Origin: Roseomonas sp. HF4
Lineage (GTDB): Bacteria > Pseudomonadota > Alphaproteobacteria > Acetobacterales > Acetobacteraceae
DNA length: 64,000 nucleotides
Assembly (NCBI RefSeq): GCF_005222755.1
Contig: NZ_STGD01000003.1
Coordinates: forward strand, 1-64,000
Reading direction: 5' to 3'
Shown: positions 44,345 to 53,945 of the stretch, one piece after another
Numbering within the stretch: position 1 is the first letter of the stretch
Layout: the number at the start of each line of letters is the position of its first letter
Notes under the pieces: model-generated
Databases searched by the model: none
What the model was told of the DNA's origin: nothing
What the model saw: the letters and a program-made list of their open reading frames with translations, nothing else
Program-made: the position numbers and the translations under genes

Positions 44345-45700
44345 ATGACCCCCCGGATCGTCATCCTCGGCCGGCCGAATGTCGGCAAGTCCACGCTGTT
44401 CAACCGCCTGGCGCAGCGGCGGATCGCGATCGTGGACGACACGCCGGGGGTGACGCGCGACCGCAAGGACACCCCGGCCCTGATCGGCGGGTGGGATGTG
44501 CTGCTGGTGGACACGGCGGGGCTCGAGGAAGCGCCGCCCGATACCGTGGCCGGCCGCATGCGCGCGAGTTCCGAGGCCGCGCTGCGCGCCGCCGACCTCG
44601 TGCTGTTCGTGGTCGATGCGCGCAGCGGCCTGACGCCGGCCGACCGCGCCTTCGCCGCCTGGCTGCGGCGCGCCTCGGTGCCCGTGCTGCTGGTATCGAA
44701 CAAGGCCGAGGGCCGCGGCGGCGCGGCAGCGGCGATGGAGGCCTTCGAGCTCGGCCTCGGCACGCCGATCGCGGTCAGCGCCGAGCACAATGAAGGCCTG
44801 GGCGCGCTGCACGAGGCGGTCGCCGAGGCGCTCGGCAAGGCGCCCGAGGAGGATGAGGAGGAAGCCGCCGCGGCGGACCCCGACCGGCCGCTGCGCCTCG
44901 CCATCGTCGGCCGCCCCAATGCCGGCAAGTCCACGCTGCTCAACGCCCTGATCGGCGAGGAGCGCATGATCACGGGCCCCGAGCCCGGGCTCACGCGCGA
45001 TGCCGTCGCGGTCGAATGGCGCGACGCGACCGGCGGCCGCGTGCGCCTGGTGGACACCGCGGGGATGCGCAAGAAGGCCCGCATCGCGGAGCGGCTGGAG
45101 CAGATGTCGGTCGCCTCCACCCTCGGCGCGCTGAAGGAGGCCGAGGTCGTCATCCTGGTGGTGGACGCGCTGCTCGGCATGGACGAGCAGGACCTTCGCA
45201 TCGCCCGTCTGGCCGAGCGCGAGGGCCGCGGCGTCGTCATCGCCTTCAACAAGTGGGACGCGGTCGAGGACCGCGCCGCCTGCCGCAGGCGGCTCGACGA
45301 CGTGCTGACCGCGTCGCTGGCGCAGCTGCGGGGCATTCCGGTCGTGCCGCTCTCGGCGCAGACGGGCCGCGGGGTGGACAAGCTGATGCCCGCCGTGCGC
45401 GCGGCCCATGCGCTGTGGAACCGGCGCATCGGCACGGGCGAGCTGAACCGCTGGCTCGAGGGCGCGCTGTCGCGCCACCCGCCGCCGGCCGTCAACGGCC
45501 GTCGCGTGAAGCTGCGCTATGCCACCATGCCCAAGGCCCGCCCGCCGACGATCGCGGTGTTCGGCACCCGCGCCGAGGACCTGCCCGAGGATTACCGCCG
45601 CTACCTCGTGAACGGCTTCCGTGAGGCCTTCGCCATGCCCGGCGTGCCGATCCGGCTGCAGATGCGCGGCACGAAGAACCCCTACGCCGAGGAAGCCTAG
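44345..45700 (+). CDS. der: Ribosome-assembly GTPase Der (EngA)
   Basis: Double-GTPase needed for 50S subunit maturation. 451 residues: first G domain with GRPNVGKST (about 9) and DTAGLEE; second with GRPNAGKST (about 187), DTAGMRKKARI and NKWD; C-terminal KH-like domain (GRRVKLRYATMPKARPPTIAVFG). The first domain's G4 motif reads NKAE instead of the usual NKxD, a tolerated variant in the family. Confidence 0.97.
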   Translation: MTPRIVILGRPNVGKSTLFNRLAQRRIAIVDDTPGVTRDRKDTPALIGGWDVLLVDTAGLEEAPPDTVAGRMRASSEAALRAADLVLFVVDARSGLTPADRAFAAWLRRASVPVLLVSNKAEGRGGAAAAMEAFELGLGTPIAVSAEHNEGLGALHEAVAEALGKAPEEDEEEAAAADPDRPLRLAIVGRPNAGKSTLLNALIGEERMITGPEPGLTRDAVAVEWRDATGGRVRLVDTAGMRKKARIAERLEQMSVASTLGALKEAEVVILVVDALLGMDEQDLRIARLAEREGRGVVIAFNKWDAVEDRAACRRRLDDVLTASLAQLRGIPVVPLSAQTGRGVDKLMPAVRAAHALWNRRIGTGELNRWLEGALSRHPPPAVNGRRVKLRYATMPKARPPTIAVFGTRAEDLPEDYRRYLVNGFREAFAMPGVPIRLQMRGTKNPYAEEA

Positions 45701-45733
45701 CGCGGGCATGGGGCGTATGGCGCGACCGCGTTT

Positions 45734-45743
45734 ACCAATTGGT
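45734..45743. promoter_or_regulatory. Palindrome ACCAATTGGT ahead of FkbM gene
   Basis: A perfect 10-bp palindrome in the AT-richest part of the der to FkbM gap (TTTACCAATTGGTTGAATAT), 43 bases before the FkbM gene start. Possible operator or promoter element. No known regulator assigned. Confidence 0.35.
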
Positions 45744-45786
45744 TGAATATCTTGCCGCAATCTCCCGCGTGACGGAGAGTATTGCC

Positions 45787-47103
45787 ATGTCCGACCACGC
45801 CCCTGCCTCGCCCATCGATCCCGGTGGGTCCCTGATCGACCGCATCACCGCGCGGCGCGTCATCCTGGAGCGAATCGAGGATGTCGGGCGCGGCCTGGCG
45901 GATGCCTCGGGCCGGATGGCCGGTCTCGAGGCGGGGCTCGAGGCGCTCGGGTCGCGGCAGGACCCGCAGGCGCCGATCGAGGATCGCCTGGCGAAGCTCG
46001 GCGCGCGCATCGCCGCGATGGCCGGGCAACTCGACGCCGTGGAACGCTGGGCCGAGACGGAATCGCTGGCCGCGACGGAACGCTTCGTGCAGCTGGAAAT
46101 CATGCTGGCCGGGCTGCTCGAGCGGGCGCAGGAGACCGCGTCCGGCCGGATGGACGCGGCGCTGGCCGAGTTCCGGGGCGAGGTCACCGCCGCCCTGGCC
46201 GGCATCCGGGCCGAGGTGGCCGCGCCCCCGGCCGTGCGCCCGGCGCCGCCGGACCGGCAGCCCTATGTCACGACGGCCGAGCTCCTCGCGATGGGGCGCG
46301 TGGAGGCCGAGGCCGCGATGCGCGCACGCTGCATGGTGGTGCCGGTCGACGCCACGACGGCGCTCTGCCGCATCCTCGGCCGCTACAAGATGTACGTGGA
46401 CCGTCGCGATATCGGCTTCGCGCCGCACCTGATGTTCGAAGGCTTCTGGGAATTCTGGCTGACCGAGTTCATGTGGCGCAACGTCCGGCCGGGCCAGGTC
46501 GCGCTCGATGTCGGGGCGAACCATGGATACTACAGTCTGGTGCTGGCCGACCTCGTGGGTGCCGCGGGCCGCGTGCATGCCTTCGAGCCCAATCCGCGGC
46601 TGCTCGACCTGCTGGAGCGCACCGTCGCCCTGAACGGCTTCTGGCACCTCGTGGGCTTGCATGGCGTAGCCGTCGCGGACCTCCCCGGCCCGCCCATGGC
46701 CTTCGTCGCGACCGAGGCCGAGCCCAAGAACGGCCGCCTGCTGATGCCCGGCGAGGCCGTGCCGGACGGGCCCGGCACGATCCGCACCGACGTGCCCGTC
46801 CTGTCGCTCGACGAGGCAGCGCCCGGCGCGGTCGACTTCGTGAAGATCGATGTCGAGGGCGCGGAGGAGCTGGTCTGGCACGGCATGCAGGGCCTGATCG
46901 CGCGCAGCCCGGGGATCCGCATCGTGATGGAGTTCAATCCCGGTCGGTGCCGCACCCCGCGCGAGACGCTGGAGGGGATCGCGGCGCGCTTCCCGCTGCG
47001 CGAGATCGGCTTCGACGCCCGCGCCTGCCCCTGCACCGTGGACGACGTGCTGTCCCGGTCCGAGGACACGCTGCTCTACCTGTCGGACCACGACCCGGCA
47101 TGA
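45787..47103 (+). CDS. FkbM-family methyltransferase with N-terminal coiled coil
   Basis: 438 residues. An N-terminal coiled-coil/helical region of about 170 residues (ERIEDVGRGLADASGRMAGLE; LAKLGARIAAMAGQLDAVER) precedes a SAM-dependent FkbM methyltransferase domain with LDVGANHGYYSLVLADLVG (about 241), HAFEPNPRLLDLLERTV, KIDVEGAEELVWHGM (about 355). FkbM enzymes O-methylate sugars or polyketides. Next to two sulfotransferases, so a role in decorating surface glycans is likely but inferred. GGAGAG precedes the ATG at 45787. Confidence 0.85.
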   Translation: MSDHAPASPIDPGGSLIDRITARRVILERIEDVGRGLADASGRMAGLEAGLEALGSRQDPQAPIEDRLAKLGARIAAMAGQLDAVERWAETESLAATERFVQLEIMLAGLLERAQETASGRMDAALAEFRGEVTAALAGIRAEVAAPPAVRPAPPDRQPYVTTAELLAMGRVEAEAAMRARCMVVPVDATTALCRILGRYKMYVDRRDIGFAPHLMFEGFWEFWLTEFMWRNVRPGQVALDVGANHGYYSLVLADLVGAAGRVHAFEPNPRLLDLLERTVALNGFWHLVGLHGVAVADLPGPPMAFVATEAEPKNGRLLMPGEAVPDGPGTIRTDVPVLSLDEAAPGAVDFVKIDVEGAEELVWHGMQGLIARSPGIRIVMEFNPGRCRTPRETLEGIAARFPLREIGFDARACPCTVDDVLSRSEDTLLYLSDHDPA

Positions 47104-47150
47104 CGGCCGTGGGCTTGTCCGGCCTGCGCGACCGCGCGCAACATCCCGGG

Positions 47151-47170
47151 CCGGCCCGGCTGCGGGCCGG
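47151..47170. promoter_or_regulatory. Hairpin abutting the sulfotransferase ribosome-binding site
   Basis: A perfect 8-bp stem CCGGCCCG/CGGGCCGG with loop GCTG ends one base before the GAGGTGAGG that serves as ribosome-binding site of the gene at 47182. It may terminate FkbM transcripts or modulate translation start. Confidence 0.4.
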
Positions 47171-47181
47171 GAGGTGAGGCG

Positions 47182-47841
47182 ATGATCTGGTCCCCCGCGC
47201 GCGGCTTCTGCTTCGTCCATGTGTCCAAGACCGGCGGCACCTCGGTCGAGGCCGCCTACATCCCGCATGTCCGCTTCGGCGACGTCATCCTGGCCGCACT
47301 GCCGGACGGCATCGACCGCTGGTACGGGCGCACGCTGGCCGTCGGCAAGCACACGCCGGCGCGGCGCCTGCGGCTGCTCGCCGGGCGCGCGACGTGGGAG
47401 CGCACGCTCTCGGTCGCGGTGCTGCGCGACCCGGTGGAGCGCATGGTGTCCTTCTATCGCTGGATCCAGTCCTACGACCATCCCGGCGAGCGCGAGCGCG
47501 AACTGCACGGCATCAAGGATTTCGGCGCCTTCGCGGAGAAGGTCTGCACCTTCTTCCTGCACCAGGCCGACATGGTGACCGACCCGCGGAGCGGCGAGGT
47601 GATCGTGACCCACCTGATCCCCTTCCGCCGCCTGTCGGAAGGTTGGGGCGGCGTCGCCGCGCGGCTCGGGATCGAGGCGGCGCTGCCGCATGTGAACGCC
47701 TCCTCCACCCGCATCGCCGTCGAGGTGAGCCCGGCAGCGCGCGCCATGCTGGAGCGTGTCTTCGCCCGCGACGCCGCGCTGCATGCCGCCGCCGAGCGCG
47801 ACTTCGCGCCGCTTGCGGCCATGGGCGAGCGCGCGGCCTGA
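47182..47841 (+). CDS. Sulfotransferase family 2-like protein, copy 1
   Basis: 219 residues. N-terminal FCFVHVSKTGGTSVE (about 9-23) is the PAPS 5'-phosphosulfate loop with Lys16; AVLRDPVERMVSFYRW (about 79) is the 3'-phosphate-binding motif. It should transfer sulfate from PAPS to a glycan. It lacks a membrane anchor. GAGGTGAGG lies directly upstream of the ATG. The second copy begins inside its stop (TGATG). Confidence 0.85.
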   Translation: MIWSPARGFCFVHVSKTGGTSVEAAYIPHVRFGDVILAALPDGIDRWYGRTLAVGKHTPARRLRLLAGRATWERTLSVAVLRDPVERMVSFYRWIQSYDHPGERERELHGIKDFGAFAEKVCTFFLHQADMVTDPRSGEVIVTHLIPFRRLSEGWGGVAARLGIEAALPHVNASSTRIAVEVSPAARAMLERVFARDAALHAAAERDFAPLAAMGERAA

Positions 47842-48494
47842 TGATCTGGTCGCCCGCCCGCAACTTCTGCTTCGTGCACGTGCCCAAGACCGGTGGCACG
47901 GCGGTCGAGCAGGCCTACAAGCCGCACCTGCGCTTCGGCGACGTGGTGCTGGCCGCATGGCGGCGCAGCCTCGACACTTGGTATGCCGAGGTGCTGAACA
48001 CCGGCAAGCATTCCTCTGCCGCCCATATTGCCGAACAGGTCGGGGAGGAGCGGTTCCGCCACGTCCTGTCCTTCGCGATCCTGCGCGACCCGCTCGACCG
48101 GCTGGTGTCCTACTTCCGCTGGATCCAGAGCTACGAGCACCCGGGCGAGCTCGAGCGCTGGCTGCGCTCCCACCGCAGCTTTGAGGATTTCGTCGAGCCG
48201 GCGGCGGAGCACTTCGCGCCGCAGGCGGACCTTGTCTGCGAACCGGGGACGTTGCGGCCGATGGTGACGGTGCTGGCGCCCTATCCGCGCCTTGCCGAGG
48301 CCTGGGCCGGGATCGGCCGGCGGCTCGGCATCGCGGGCGCGCTGCCGGTGGCGAACGCGTCCTTCAACATCCCGGTCGAAGTGAGCGACCGCGCCAGGGG
48401 CCTCGTGGCCCGGCGCTACGCGCGGGACGCCGAACTCTACGCCCGCACCGGGGCGCGCTGGGAAGCGACCCAGGCCGCCCGGCCGCCGGCCTGA
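47841..48494 (+). CDS. Sulfotransferase family 2-like protein, copy 2
   Basis: 217 residues, clearly a tandem duplicate of the preceding gene: FCFVHVPKTGGTAVE at the same position and AILRDPLDRLVSYFRWIQSYEHPGE in place of AVLRDPVERMVSFYRWIQSYDHPGE. Divergence by eye is substantial in the C-terminal half (ARYARDAEL), suggesting an old duplication with different acceptor sites. One-base overlap (TGATG) with copy 1. Confidence 0.85.
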   Translation: MIWSPARNFCFVHVPKTGGTAVEQAYKPHLRFGDVVLAAWRRSLDTWYAEVLNTGKHSSAAHIAEQVGEERFRHVLSFAILRDPLDRLVSYFRWIQSYEHPGELERWLRSHRSFEDFVEPAAEHFAPQADLVCEPGTLRPMVTVLAPYPRLAEAWAGIGRRLGIAGALPVANASFNIPVEVSDRARGLVARRYARDAELYARTGARWEATQAARPPA

Positions 48495-48573
48495 TCGAGC
48501 GCGGCCACATGCCTGCCACGGGCGGCAGGCATGAAGGCGGTCCGTTCACCTCGGGACCGAAGGGCGCCCCGCC

Positions 48574-49374
48574 ATGACAGACCTGCTCTTCGCGCTGTCG
48601 AAGATCCTTTGGTTCCCCGCGCGTCCGGGGCATTTCGCACTGATCGTGGGCTTCATCGGGCTGGCCCTGCTCTGGCGCGGGCGGCGCGGCGGGCGCTGGC
48701 TGGTGCTGGCCTCGCTCGGCTTCTTCCTGATGCTGGTGGCGACGCCCGTGAACCAGTGGATGCTGCTGCCGCTGGAGGACCGCTTCGCTCGGCCCGCCAC
48801 GCCGCCCGAGCGCGTGGATGGCGTCATCGTGCTGGGCGGCGCCGTCGAGCAGAACATCACCGAGGCGCGCGGCATCCCTTCCCTCAACGGCGCGGGGGAA
48901 CGCATGACGGAGGGCGTGGTGCTGGCGCGCCGCTACCCCGGCGCGCGCATCGTCTTCACCGGCGGGCAGGGGTCCTTCGCGCATGGCACGCTGACCGAGG
49001 CCGATGTCGCCCGCCAACTCTGGACGGCCATGGGGGTCCCGCCGGAGCGCGTGACCTACGAGGACCGCGCACGCAACACGCATGAGAACGCTGTCTTCAC
49101 CCATCGCCTCGTGCAGCCGAAGCCGGGCGAGGTCTGGCTGCTCGTGACCTCGGCGAGCCACATGCCGCGATCGATGGGCGTTTTCCGCCAGGCCGGCTGG
49201 ACGGACATCGTGCCCTGGCCGGTCAACTACCGCACGGGGCACAGTTGGCAGGTCTGGTACGACGCGCCCTTTCCCGAACGGCTCGGGCAGTTCGAATGGG
49301 CGTTCCGGGAATGGCTCGGGCTCGTTGCCTATTACCTGATGGGCAGGACGCCGAGTGTGCTGCCGGCGCCGTGA
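48574..49374 (+). CDS. YdcF/ElyC-like DUF218 membrane protein
   Basis: 266 residues: two N-terminal membrane segments (about 18-36 and 42-62) and a DUF218 domain with DGVIVLGGAVEQN (about 83), RIVFTGGQGSFAHG, EDRARNTHENA and LLVTSASHMPRSMGVFRQAGW. Relatives in enterobacteria act in envelope/peptidoglycan homeostasis. Located next to mltG and followed by a dispersed repeat. Confidence 0.88.
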   Translation: MTDLLFALSKILWFPARPGHFALIVGFIGLALLWRGRRGGRWLVLASLGFFLMLVATPVNQWMLLPLEDRFARPATPPERVDGVIVLGGAVEQNITEARGIPSLNGAGERMTEGVVLARRYPGARIVFTGGQGSFAHGTLTEADVARQLWTAMGVPPERVTYEDRARNTHENAVFTHRLVQPKPGEVWLLVTSASHMPRSMGVFRQAGWTDIVPWPVNYRTGHSWQVWYDAPFPERLGQFEWAFREWLGLVAYYLMGRTPSVLPAP

Positions 49375-49380
49375 GAAGGC

Positions 49381-49514
49381 GGGGGGAGAAGGGAACTTCT
49401 CCCCCCGCACCCCCCTCAACCTTCTTTGGCACCGGCTACCCGACCTCCCAGGTCCGGCGCCAAGTGCCAAAGAAGGGAGGGGGCTCGGGGGAGGTTCTCC
49501 TCCCCCGACCTCCC
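49381..49514. repeat. Dispersed palindromic repeat, copy 4
   Basis: Fills almost the whole gap between the converging ydcF-like and mltG genes. It starts with hairpin GGGAGAAG/CTTCTCCC, has a 13-bp central inverted repeat (49420-49432 with 49464-49476, beginning CCTTCTTTGGCAC) and ends with hairpin GGGGGAGG..CCTCCCCC. Same orientation as copy 3. Likely acts as a bidirectional terminator. Confidence 0.9.
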
Positions 49515-49515
49515 G

Positions 49516-50517
49516 TCATCGGCGCCGCTCGATCTCCCGCCACCTGGCGACGTTGCGGTTGTGCTCATCGAGCGTGCGCGCGAAGGCGTGCCCGCCCGTG
49601 CCGTCCGCCACGAAGAACAGGAACTCGGTCGCTTCCGGCCGCGTCGCCGCGGCCAGCGACGCGCGGCCCGGGCTCGCGATCGGCCCTGGCGGCAGGCCGC
49701 GCACACGGTAGGTGTTGAAGGGGTGGTCGCGGTCGAGGTCGGCGCGGCTGATCGGGCGATCCATCGGCGCGCCGCCGGTCGCGGCGTAGGCGACGGTCGG
49801 GTCGGATTGCAGCGGCATCCCGCGCCGCAACCGGTTCACGAAGACGCCGGCGACCTTGCCGCGTTCCTCCGCCTTTCCGGTCTCGCGCTCGACGATGGAG
49901 GCGAGGATCAGCGCCTCGCGTGCCGAGGCCAGCGGCAGGTCCGGCGCGCGCGCTGCCCAGGCCTCGGCCAGCGCGCGGTCCATCGCCGCGTCGGCGCGGC
50001 GGACGATGGCGGCCCGGGTCTCGCCCCATTCGAACAGGTAGGTCTCGGGCAGCAGCGCGCCTTCCTCGATGGCGGGGGTCTCGCCGGCCAGCCCCTCGGT
50101 GCGGTCGAGCAGGGCACGGATCTGATGCGCCGTCAGGCCTTCGGGGATGGTCAGGCGACGCTGGACCGGGCGGTCCTCGCGCAGGATGCGCAGCACCTCG
50201 GACAGCGGGGCGCCCGCGGGAAATGCGAATTCGGCGGCGCGCAGCGGGCCGGCGCCGCGGGTGAGCCAGGCGGCGATGGCGAAGGCGCGGGCGTCGCGGA
50301 TGACGCCGCGGTCGAGCAGCGCGCCGGCGATGCGCTCGGTCCCGCCGCGCGGCACCACGACCTGCACGGGCTCGGCGAGCGGCCCCGCTTCGGTCCAGGC
50401 CCGATGCGCGACCAGCGCTCCCCCGGCCGCGAAGGCCGCCAGCAGCGCCACAAGGCCAAGGATGCCGGCGCGCAACCGACGGCGCCGCGGGGGCGGCGGC
50501 GGTGCCGTCCCGTTCAT
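49516..50517 (-). CDS. mltG: Endolytic murein transglycosylase MltG
   Basis: Inner-membrane lytic transglycosylase that cuts nascent glycan strands and sets their length. 333 residues: cytoplasmic Pro/Arg-rich start, a membrane segment (about 17-36), LysM-like region, and YceG domain with catalytic Glu near 210 in [10 protein letters not shown], plus [20 protein letters not shown] and [17 protein letters not shown]. The order acpP-fabF-mltG is conserved across proteobacteria. Confidence 0.95.
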   Translation of the reverse strand: MNGTAPPPPPRRRRLRAGILGLVALLAAFAAGGALVAHRAWTEAGPLAEPVQVVVPRGGTERIAGALLDRGVIRDARAFAIAAWLTRGAGPLRAAEFAFPAGAPLSEVLRILREDRPVQRRLTIPEGLTAHQIRALLDRTEGLAGETPAIEEGALLPETYLFEWGETRAAIVRRADAAMDRALAEAWAARAPDLPLASAREALILASIVERETGKAEERGKVAGVFVNRLRRGMPLQSDPTVAYAATGGAPMDRPISRADLDRDHPFNTYRVRGLPPGPIASPGRASLAAATRPEATEFLFFVADGTGGHAFARTLDEHNRNVARWREIERRR

Positions 50518-50530
50518 GCCGGGCCGCGCC

Positions 50531-51814
50531 TCAGGGGGCGGCGCGGAACACGATGCTGGCGTTCGTGCCGCCGAAGCCGAAGGAGTTCGACAGCGCGACC
50601 TCGATCCGGCGCGGCTGCGCCTGCAGCGCGACGCGGTCGATCGCGCTCTCGCGCGACGGCTTCTCGAGGTTGAGCGTTGGCGGCGCGACCTGGTCGCGGA
50701 TGGCGAGGATCGAGAAGATCCCCTCGACCGCGCCGGCGGCGCCGAGCAGGTGCCCGACTGCCGACTTGGTCGACGACATGGCCAGCCCCGGCGCGGCGTC
50801 CCCCCAGAGGCGCTCGACGGCTTCCAGCTCGAGGTCGTCGCCGAGCGGGGTCGAGGTGCCGTGCGCGTTGACGTACTGCACCTCGGCCGGGGTGACCTTG
50901 GCGGAGGCCAGCGCGGCCTTCATGGCGCGGAAGGCGCCCTCGTGGCCCTCGGCCGGCGCTGTGATGTGGTAGGCGTCGCCCGACATGCCGTAGCCGATCA
51001 CCTCGGCGTAGATCTTGGCGCCGCGTGCCTTGGCGTGCTCGAGTTCCTCGAGCACCACGACGCCCGCGCCCTCGCCCATGACGAAGCCGTCGCGGCCTTC
51101 GTCCCAGGGGCGGGACGCGGCGGCCGGGGTGTCGTTGAAGCCGGTCGACAGGGCGCGCGCCGCGCAGAAGCCGGCCACGCCCAGTTCGCAGACCGCCGCC
51201 TCGGCGCCGCCGGCGACCATCACGTCGGCGTCGCCCAGCGCGATGAGCCGCGCCGCGTCGCCCAGCGCATGCACGCCGGTTGCGCAGGCCGTGACGACCG
51301 AATGGTTCGGCCCCTTGAAGCCGTAGCGGATCGAGGTGTGGCCGGAGGCGAGGTTGATCAGCGCCGAGGGGATGAAGAAGGGCGAGATGCGCTTGACCTT
51401 GCCCGCGACGGCAAGCTGCGCCGCCTCGTGGATCGTCTCGAGCCCGCCGATGCCGGAGCCGATCATCACGCCGGTGCGGCAGCGCCCCTCCTCATCCTGG
51501 GGCGCCCAGCCGGAATCGACCACCGCTTCCTCCGCCGCGACCATCGCGAACTGGATGAAGCGGTCCATCTTCTTCTGGTCCTTGATCGGGATCCATTCGT
51601 TGATGTCGAGCCCGCCATCCGCCTTCACGCCGACCGGGATCTGGCCGGCGATCTTGGCCGGCAGGGTCGAGGTGTCGAAGGACTGGATGCTGCGGATGCC
51701 GGATTCGCCGGCCAGCATCCGCTTCCACACATGCTCGACACCCAGGCCGAGCGGGCAGGCGATGCCCATGCCGGTCACGACGACACGTCGCGGCGAAAAA
51801 CCGTTCTGGAACAC
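50531..51814 (-). CDS. fabF: Beta-ketoacyl-ACP synthase II
   Basis: Elongating condensing enzyme of fatty-acid synthesis. 427 residues with thiolase fold and Cys-His-His triad: Cys177 ([13 protein letters not shown]), His in [11 protein letters not shown] (about 318) and His in [12 protein letters not shown] (about 354). The start is a GTG at 51814, 31 bases after acpP; the family N-terminus [15 protein letters not shown] begins ten residues in. Co-transcribed with acpP. Confidence 0.97.
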   Translation of the reverse strand: MFQNGFSPRRVVVTGMGIACPLGLGVEHVWKRMLAGESGIRSIQSFDTSTLPAKIAGQIPVGVKADGGLDINEWIPIKDQKKMDRFIQFAMVAAEEAVVDSGWAPQDEEGRCRTGVMIGSGIGGLETIHEAAQLAVAGKVKRISPFFIPSALINLASGHTSIRYGFKGPNHSVVTACATGVHALGDAARLIALGDADVMVAGGAEAAVCELGVAGFCAARALSTGFNDTPAAASRPWDEGRDGFVMGEGAGVVVLEELEHAKARGAKIYAEVIGYGMSGDAYHITAPAEGHEGAFRAMKAALASAKVTPAEVQYVNAHGTSTPLGDDLELEAVERLWGDAAPGLAMSSTKSAVGHLLGAAGAVEGIFSILAIRDQVAPPTLNLEKPSRESAIDRVALQAQPRRIEVALSNSFGFGGTNASIVFRAAP

Positions 51815-51845
51815 GCGCGCTACCCCCCAACCCCGGCCTTGGGCG

Positions 51846-52085
51846 TTACTCGCCCTTCTGCTTCTCGATGTAGTCGATCGCGTCCTTCACGGTGGTGATC
51901 TTCTCGGCCGCGTCGTCCGGGATCTCGACGCCGAAGGCCTCCTCGAAGGCCATGACCAGCTCGACCGTGTCGAGGCTGTCCGCGCCCAGGTCGTCGATGA
52001 ATGAGGCTTCGGCAGTGACCTTCGCCTCCTCGACGCCGAGATGCTCGACGACGATCTTCTTGACCTTCTCGGCGGTGTCGCTCAT
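51846..52085 (-). CDS. acpP: Acyl carrier protein AcpP
   Basis: 79-residue acidic carrier of fatty-acid synthesis; phosphopantetheine site Ser37 in [19 protein letters not shown], the canonical sequence. Stands at the head of acpP-fabF-mltG. It is the housekeeping ACP, in contrast to the divergent carrier at 12287. Confidence 0.98.
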   Translation of the reverse strand: MSDTAEKVKKIVVEHLGVEEAKVTAEASFIDDLGADSLDTVELVMAFEEAFGVEIPDDAAEKITTVKDAIDYIEKQKGE

Positions 52086-52140
52086 CGCGTTTACTCTCCG
52101 TTCTGCCGGGCGCCCGCCCGTGCCAAGGTTCGTCTGCGTT

Positions 52141-52158
52141 CCGCCCGGTGCCGGGCGG
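52141..52158. promoter_or_regulatory. Inverted repeat in acpP upstream region
   Basis: A perfect 8-bp inverted repeat CCGCCCGG/CCGGGCGG with a 2-base centre, about 55 bases upstream of the acpP start in the 257-base divergent gap to the ABC binding-protein gene. Candidate operator or the end of a short transcript; otherwise I see no clear promoter consensus in the gap. Confidence 0.35.
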
Positions 52159-52342
52159 ACTCGCGCCCCGGCCCCCCGCGGAGCCCGGCGCTTATCATGG
52201 AAGCATCGCGGGGCCTAGGCGGTCCGCGCGGTGCAGGTCAAGGCCCGGGGCGCGCCGGGGTGCGGGCAGGGGCCTTGCCCGGCCCGACGCGGCGGCGCAT
52301 GTAGCAGTCAAGCAACACCGAGCGCGGAGGCACCGAGACCCC

Positions 52343-53929
52343 ATGTTCACCCGTCGTACCGTTCTGGCCGCCGGCGCGGCCGGGCTTGCCACAACGGGCC
52401 TTTCGGCCCCGGCCGTGGCGCAGGGCGCCGCCCGCAACACGCTCCGCTTCATCCCGCATTCCAACCTGGCCTCGATCGACCCGGTCGGCACCACGGGCTA
52501 CATCGTCCGTAATCATGGGTACATGGTCTACGACACGCTGTTCGCGACCGATGCCGAGTTCCGCATCCGCCCGCAAATGGTCGAATCCTGGGAGGGGTCC
52601 GGGACGGACCTGACCTGGACCTTCAAGCTGCGGGAAGGCCTGCGCTTCCACGACAACGAGCCGGTCCGCGCGCAGGACGTCATCCCCTCGATCCGCCGCT
52701 GGGGTGCGCGCGACAGCTTCGGCCAGACGCTGATGGCGGCGGTCGCCGAGATGACGGCGGTGGACGACCGCACCTTCCGCATTCGCCTGAGCCGGCCCTT
52801 CCCCCTGTTGATCGACGCGATCGGCAAGCTCTCCTCCCAGGTGCCGTTCATCATGCATGAACGGCATGCGAGCCTCGACCCCAACGTCCCGGTGCCGGAG
52901 GCCATCGGCTCCGGCCCCTTCCGCTTCGTCCGCGACCAGTGGGTGCCCGGCAGCCAGGCGGTCTACGAGAAATTCGCGGGCTACGTGCCGCGGAACGAGA
53001 CCGCCTCTTCGGCCGCGGGCGGCAAGCGCGTCCATGTCGACCGCGTCGAATGGCGGATCATCCCCGACCCCTCGACCGCCGCCGCCGCGCTGCAGACCGG
53101 CGAGGTCGACTGGTACGAGCAGCCGGCCTTCGACCTGCTGCCGCTGATGGCCCGGTCGCGCGACATCCGCATCGAGCAGATCGACCCCGTGGGCAGCATC
53201 CTGATGCTGCGCTTCAACCACCTCCATCCGCCATTCAACAACCCGGCCATCCGCCGCGCCATCCAGACCGCGGTGAACCAGACCGACTACCTGCAGGCCG
53301 TGGTCGGCAATCCCCGCTACTTCCGGGAATGCAAGTCGTTCTTCTCCTGCGGCACCCCGCTGGCGTCGGACGAGGGCACGGGCGCCATCGCCGGCAACAT
53401 CGACCGCGCGCGCCAGATGCTGCGGGAAGCGGGCTATGCGAACGAGCCCGTCGTCATCATCAGCCCGACCGACATCCCCGCCAACCACGCGCAGTCGCTG
53501 GTCACGCAGGACCTGCTGAAGCGGCTCGGGATGAATGTCGAGCTGGTGGCGACGGACTGGGGCTCGGTGCTGGCGCGCCGCGCCAACCGCAACGCACCGA
53601 CGGCCGGCGGCTGGTCCATCTTCCACACCTGGTGGGTGGGGCCGGATCTCGCGAACCCGGCGCTGCACGCGCCGCTCCGCACCCATGGCGCGGCATCCTG
53701 GCCCGGCTGGCCGACCGATGCCGGGATCGAGGAACTGCGCACGCAGTTCCTGGCCGCCGCGACGCCGGACGACCAGAAGCGCATCGCGGTCGAGATCCAG
53801 AAGCGCGCCTTCGAGGTCGTGCCCTACGTGACCGTCGGCCAGATGTGGCAGCCGACCGCCTTCCGCCGGAACGTGCAGGACATCCTGCCGTCCCCGGTGC
53901 CGTTCATGTGGAACGTGCGCAAGGGATGA
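52343..53929 (+). CDS. Family 5 extracellular solute-binding protein (peptide ABC transport)
   Basis: Periplasmic receptor of a DppA/OppA-type ABC importer. 528 residues: twin-arginine-like signal (RRTVLAAGAAGLA, cleaved near residue 27), LRFIPHSNLASIDPV, TFKLREGLRFHDNEPV and QTDYLQAVVG typical of the family. No permease or ATPase genes follow, so it may work with distant partners. Substrate unknown. Confidence 0.92.
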   Translation: MFTRRTVLAAGAAGLATTGLSAPAVAQGAARNTLRFIPHSNLASIDPVGTTGYIVRNHGYMVYDTLFATDAEFRIRPQMVESWEGSGTDLTWTFKLREGLRFHDNEPVRAQDVIPSIRRWGARDSFGQTLMAAVAEMTAVDDRTFRIRLSRPFPLLIDAIGKLSSQVPFIMHERHASLDPNVPVPEAIGSGPFRFVRDQWVPGSQAVYEKFAGYVPRNETASSAAGGKRVHVDRVEWRIIPDPSTAAAALQTGEVDWYEQPAFDLLPLMARSRDIRIEQIDPVGSILMLRFNHLHPPFNNPAIRRAIQTAVNQTDYLQAVVGNPRYFRECKSFFSCGTPLASDEGTGAIAGNIDRARQMLREAGYANEPVVIISPTDIPANHAQSLVTQDLLKRLGMNVELVATDWGSVLARRANRNAPTAGGWSIFHTWWVGPDLANPALHAPLRTHGAASWPGWPTDAGIEELRTQFLAAATPDDQKRIAVEIQKRAFEVVPYVTVGQMWQPTAFRRNVQDILPSPVPFMWNVRKG

Positions 53930-53945
53930 GGACGCATGGCGGCGC

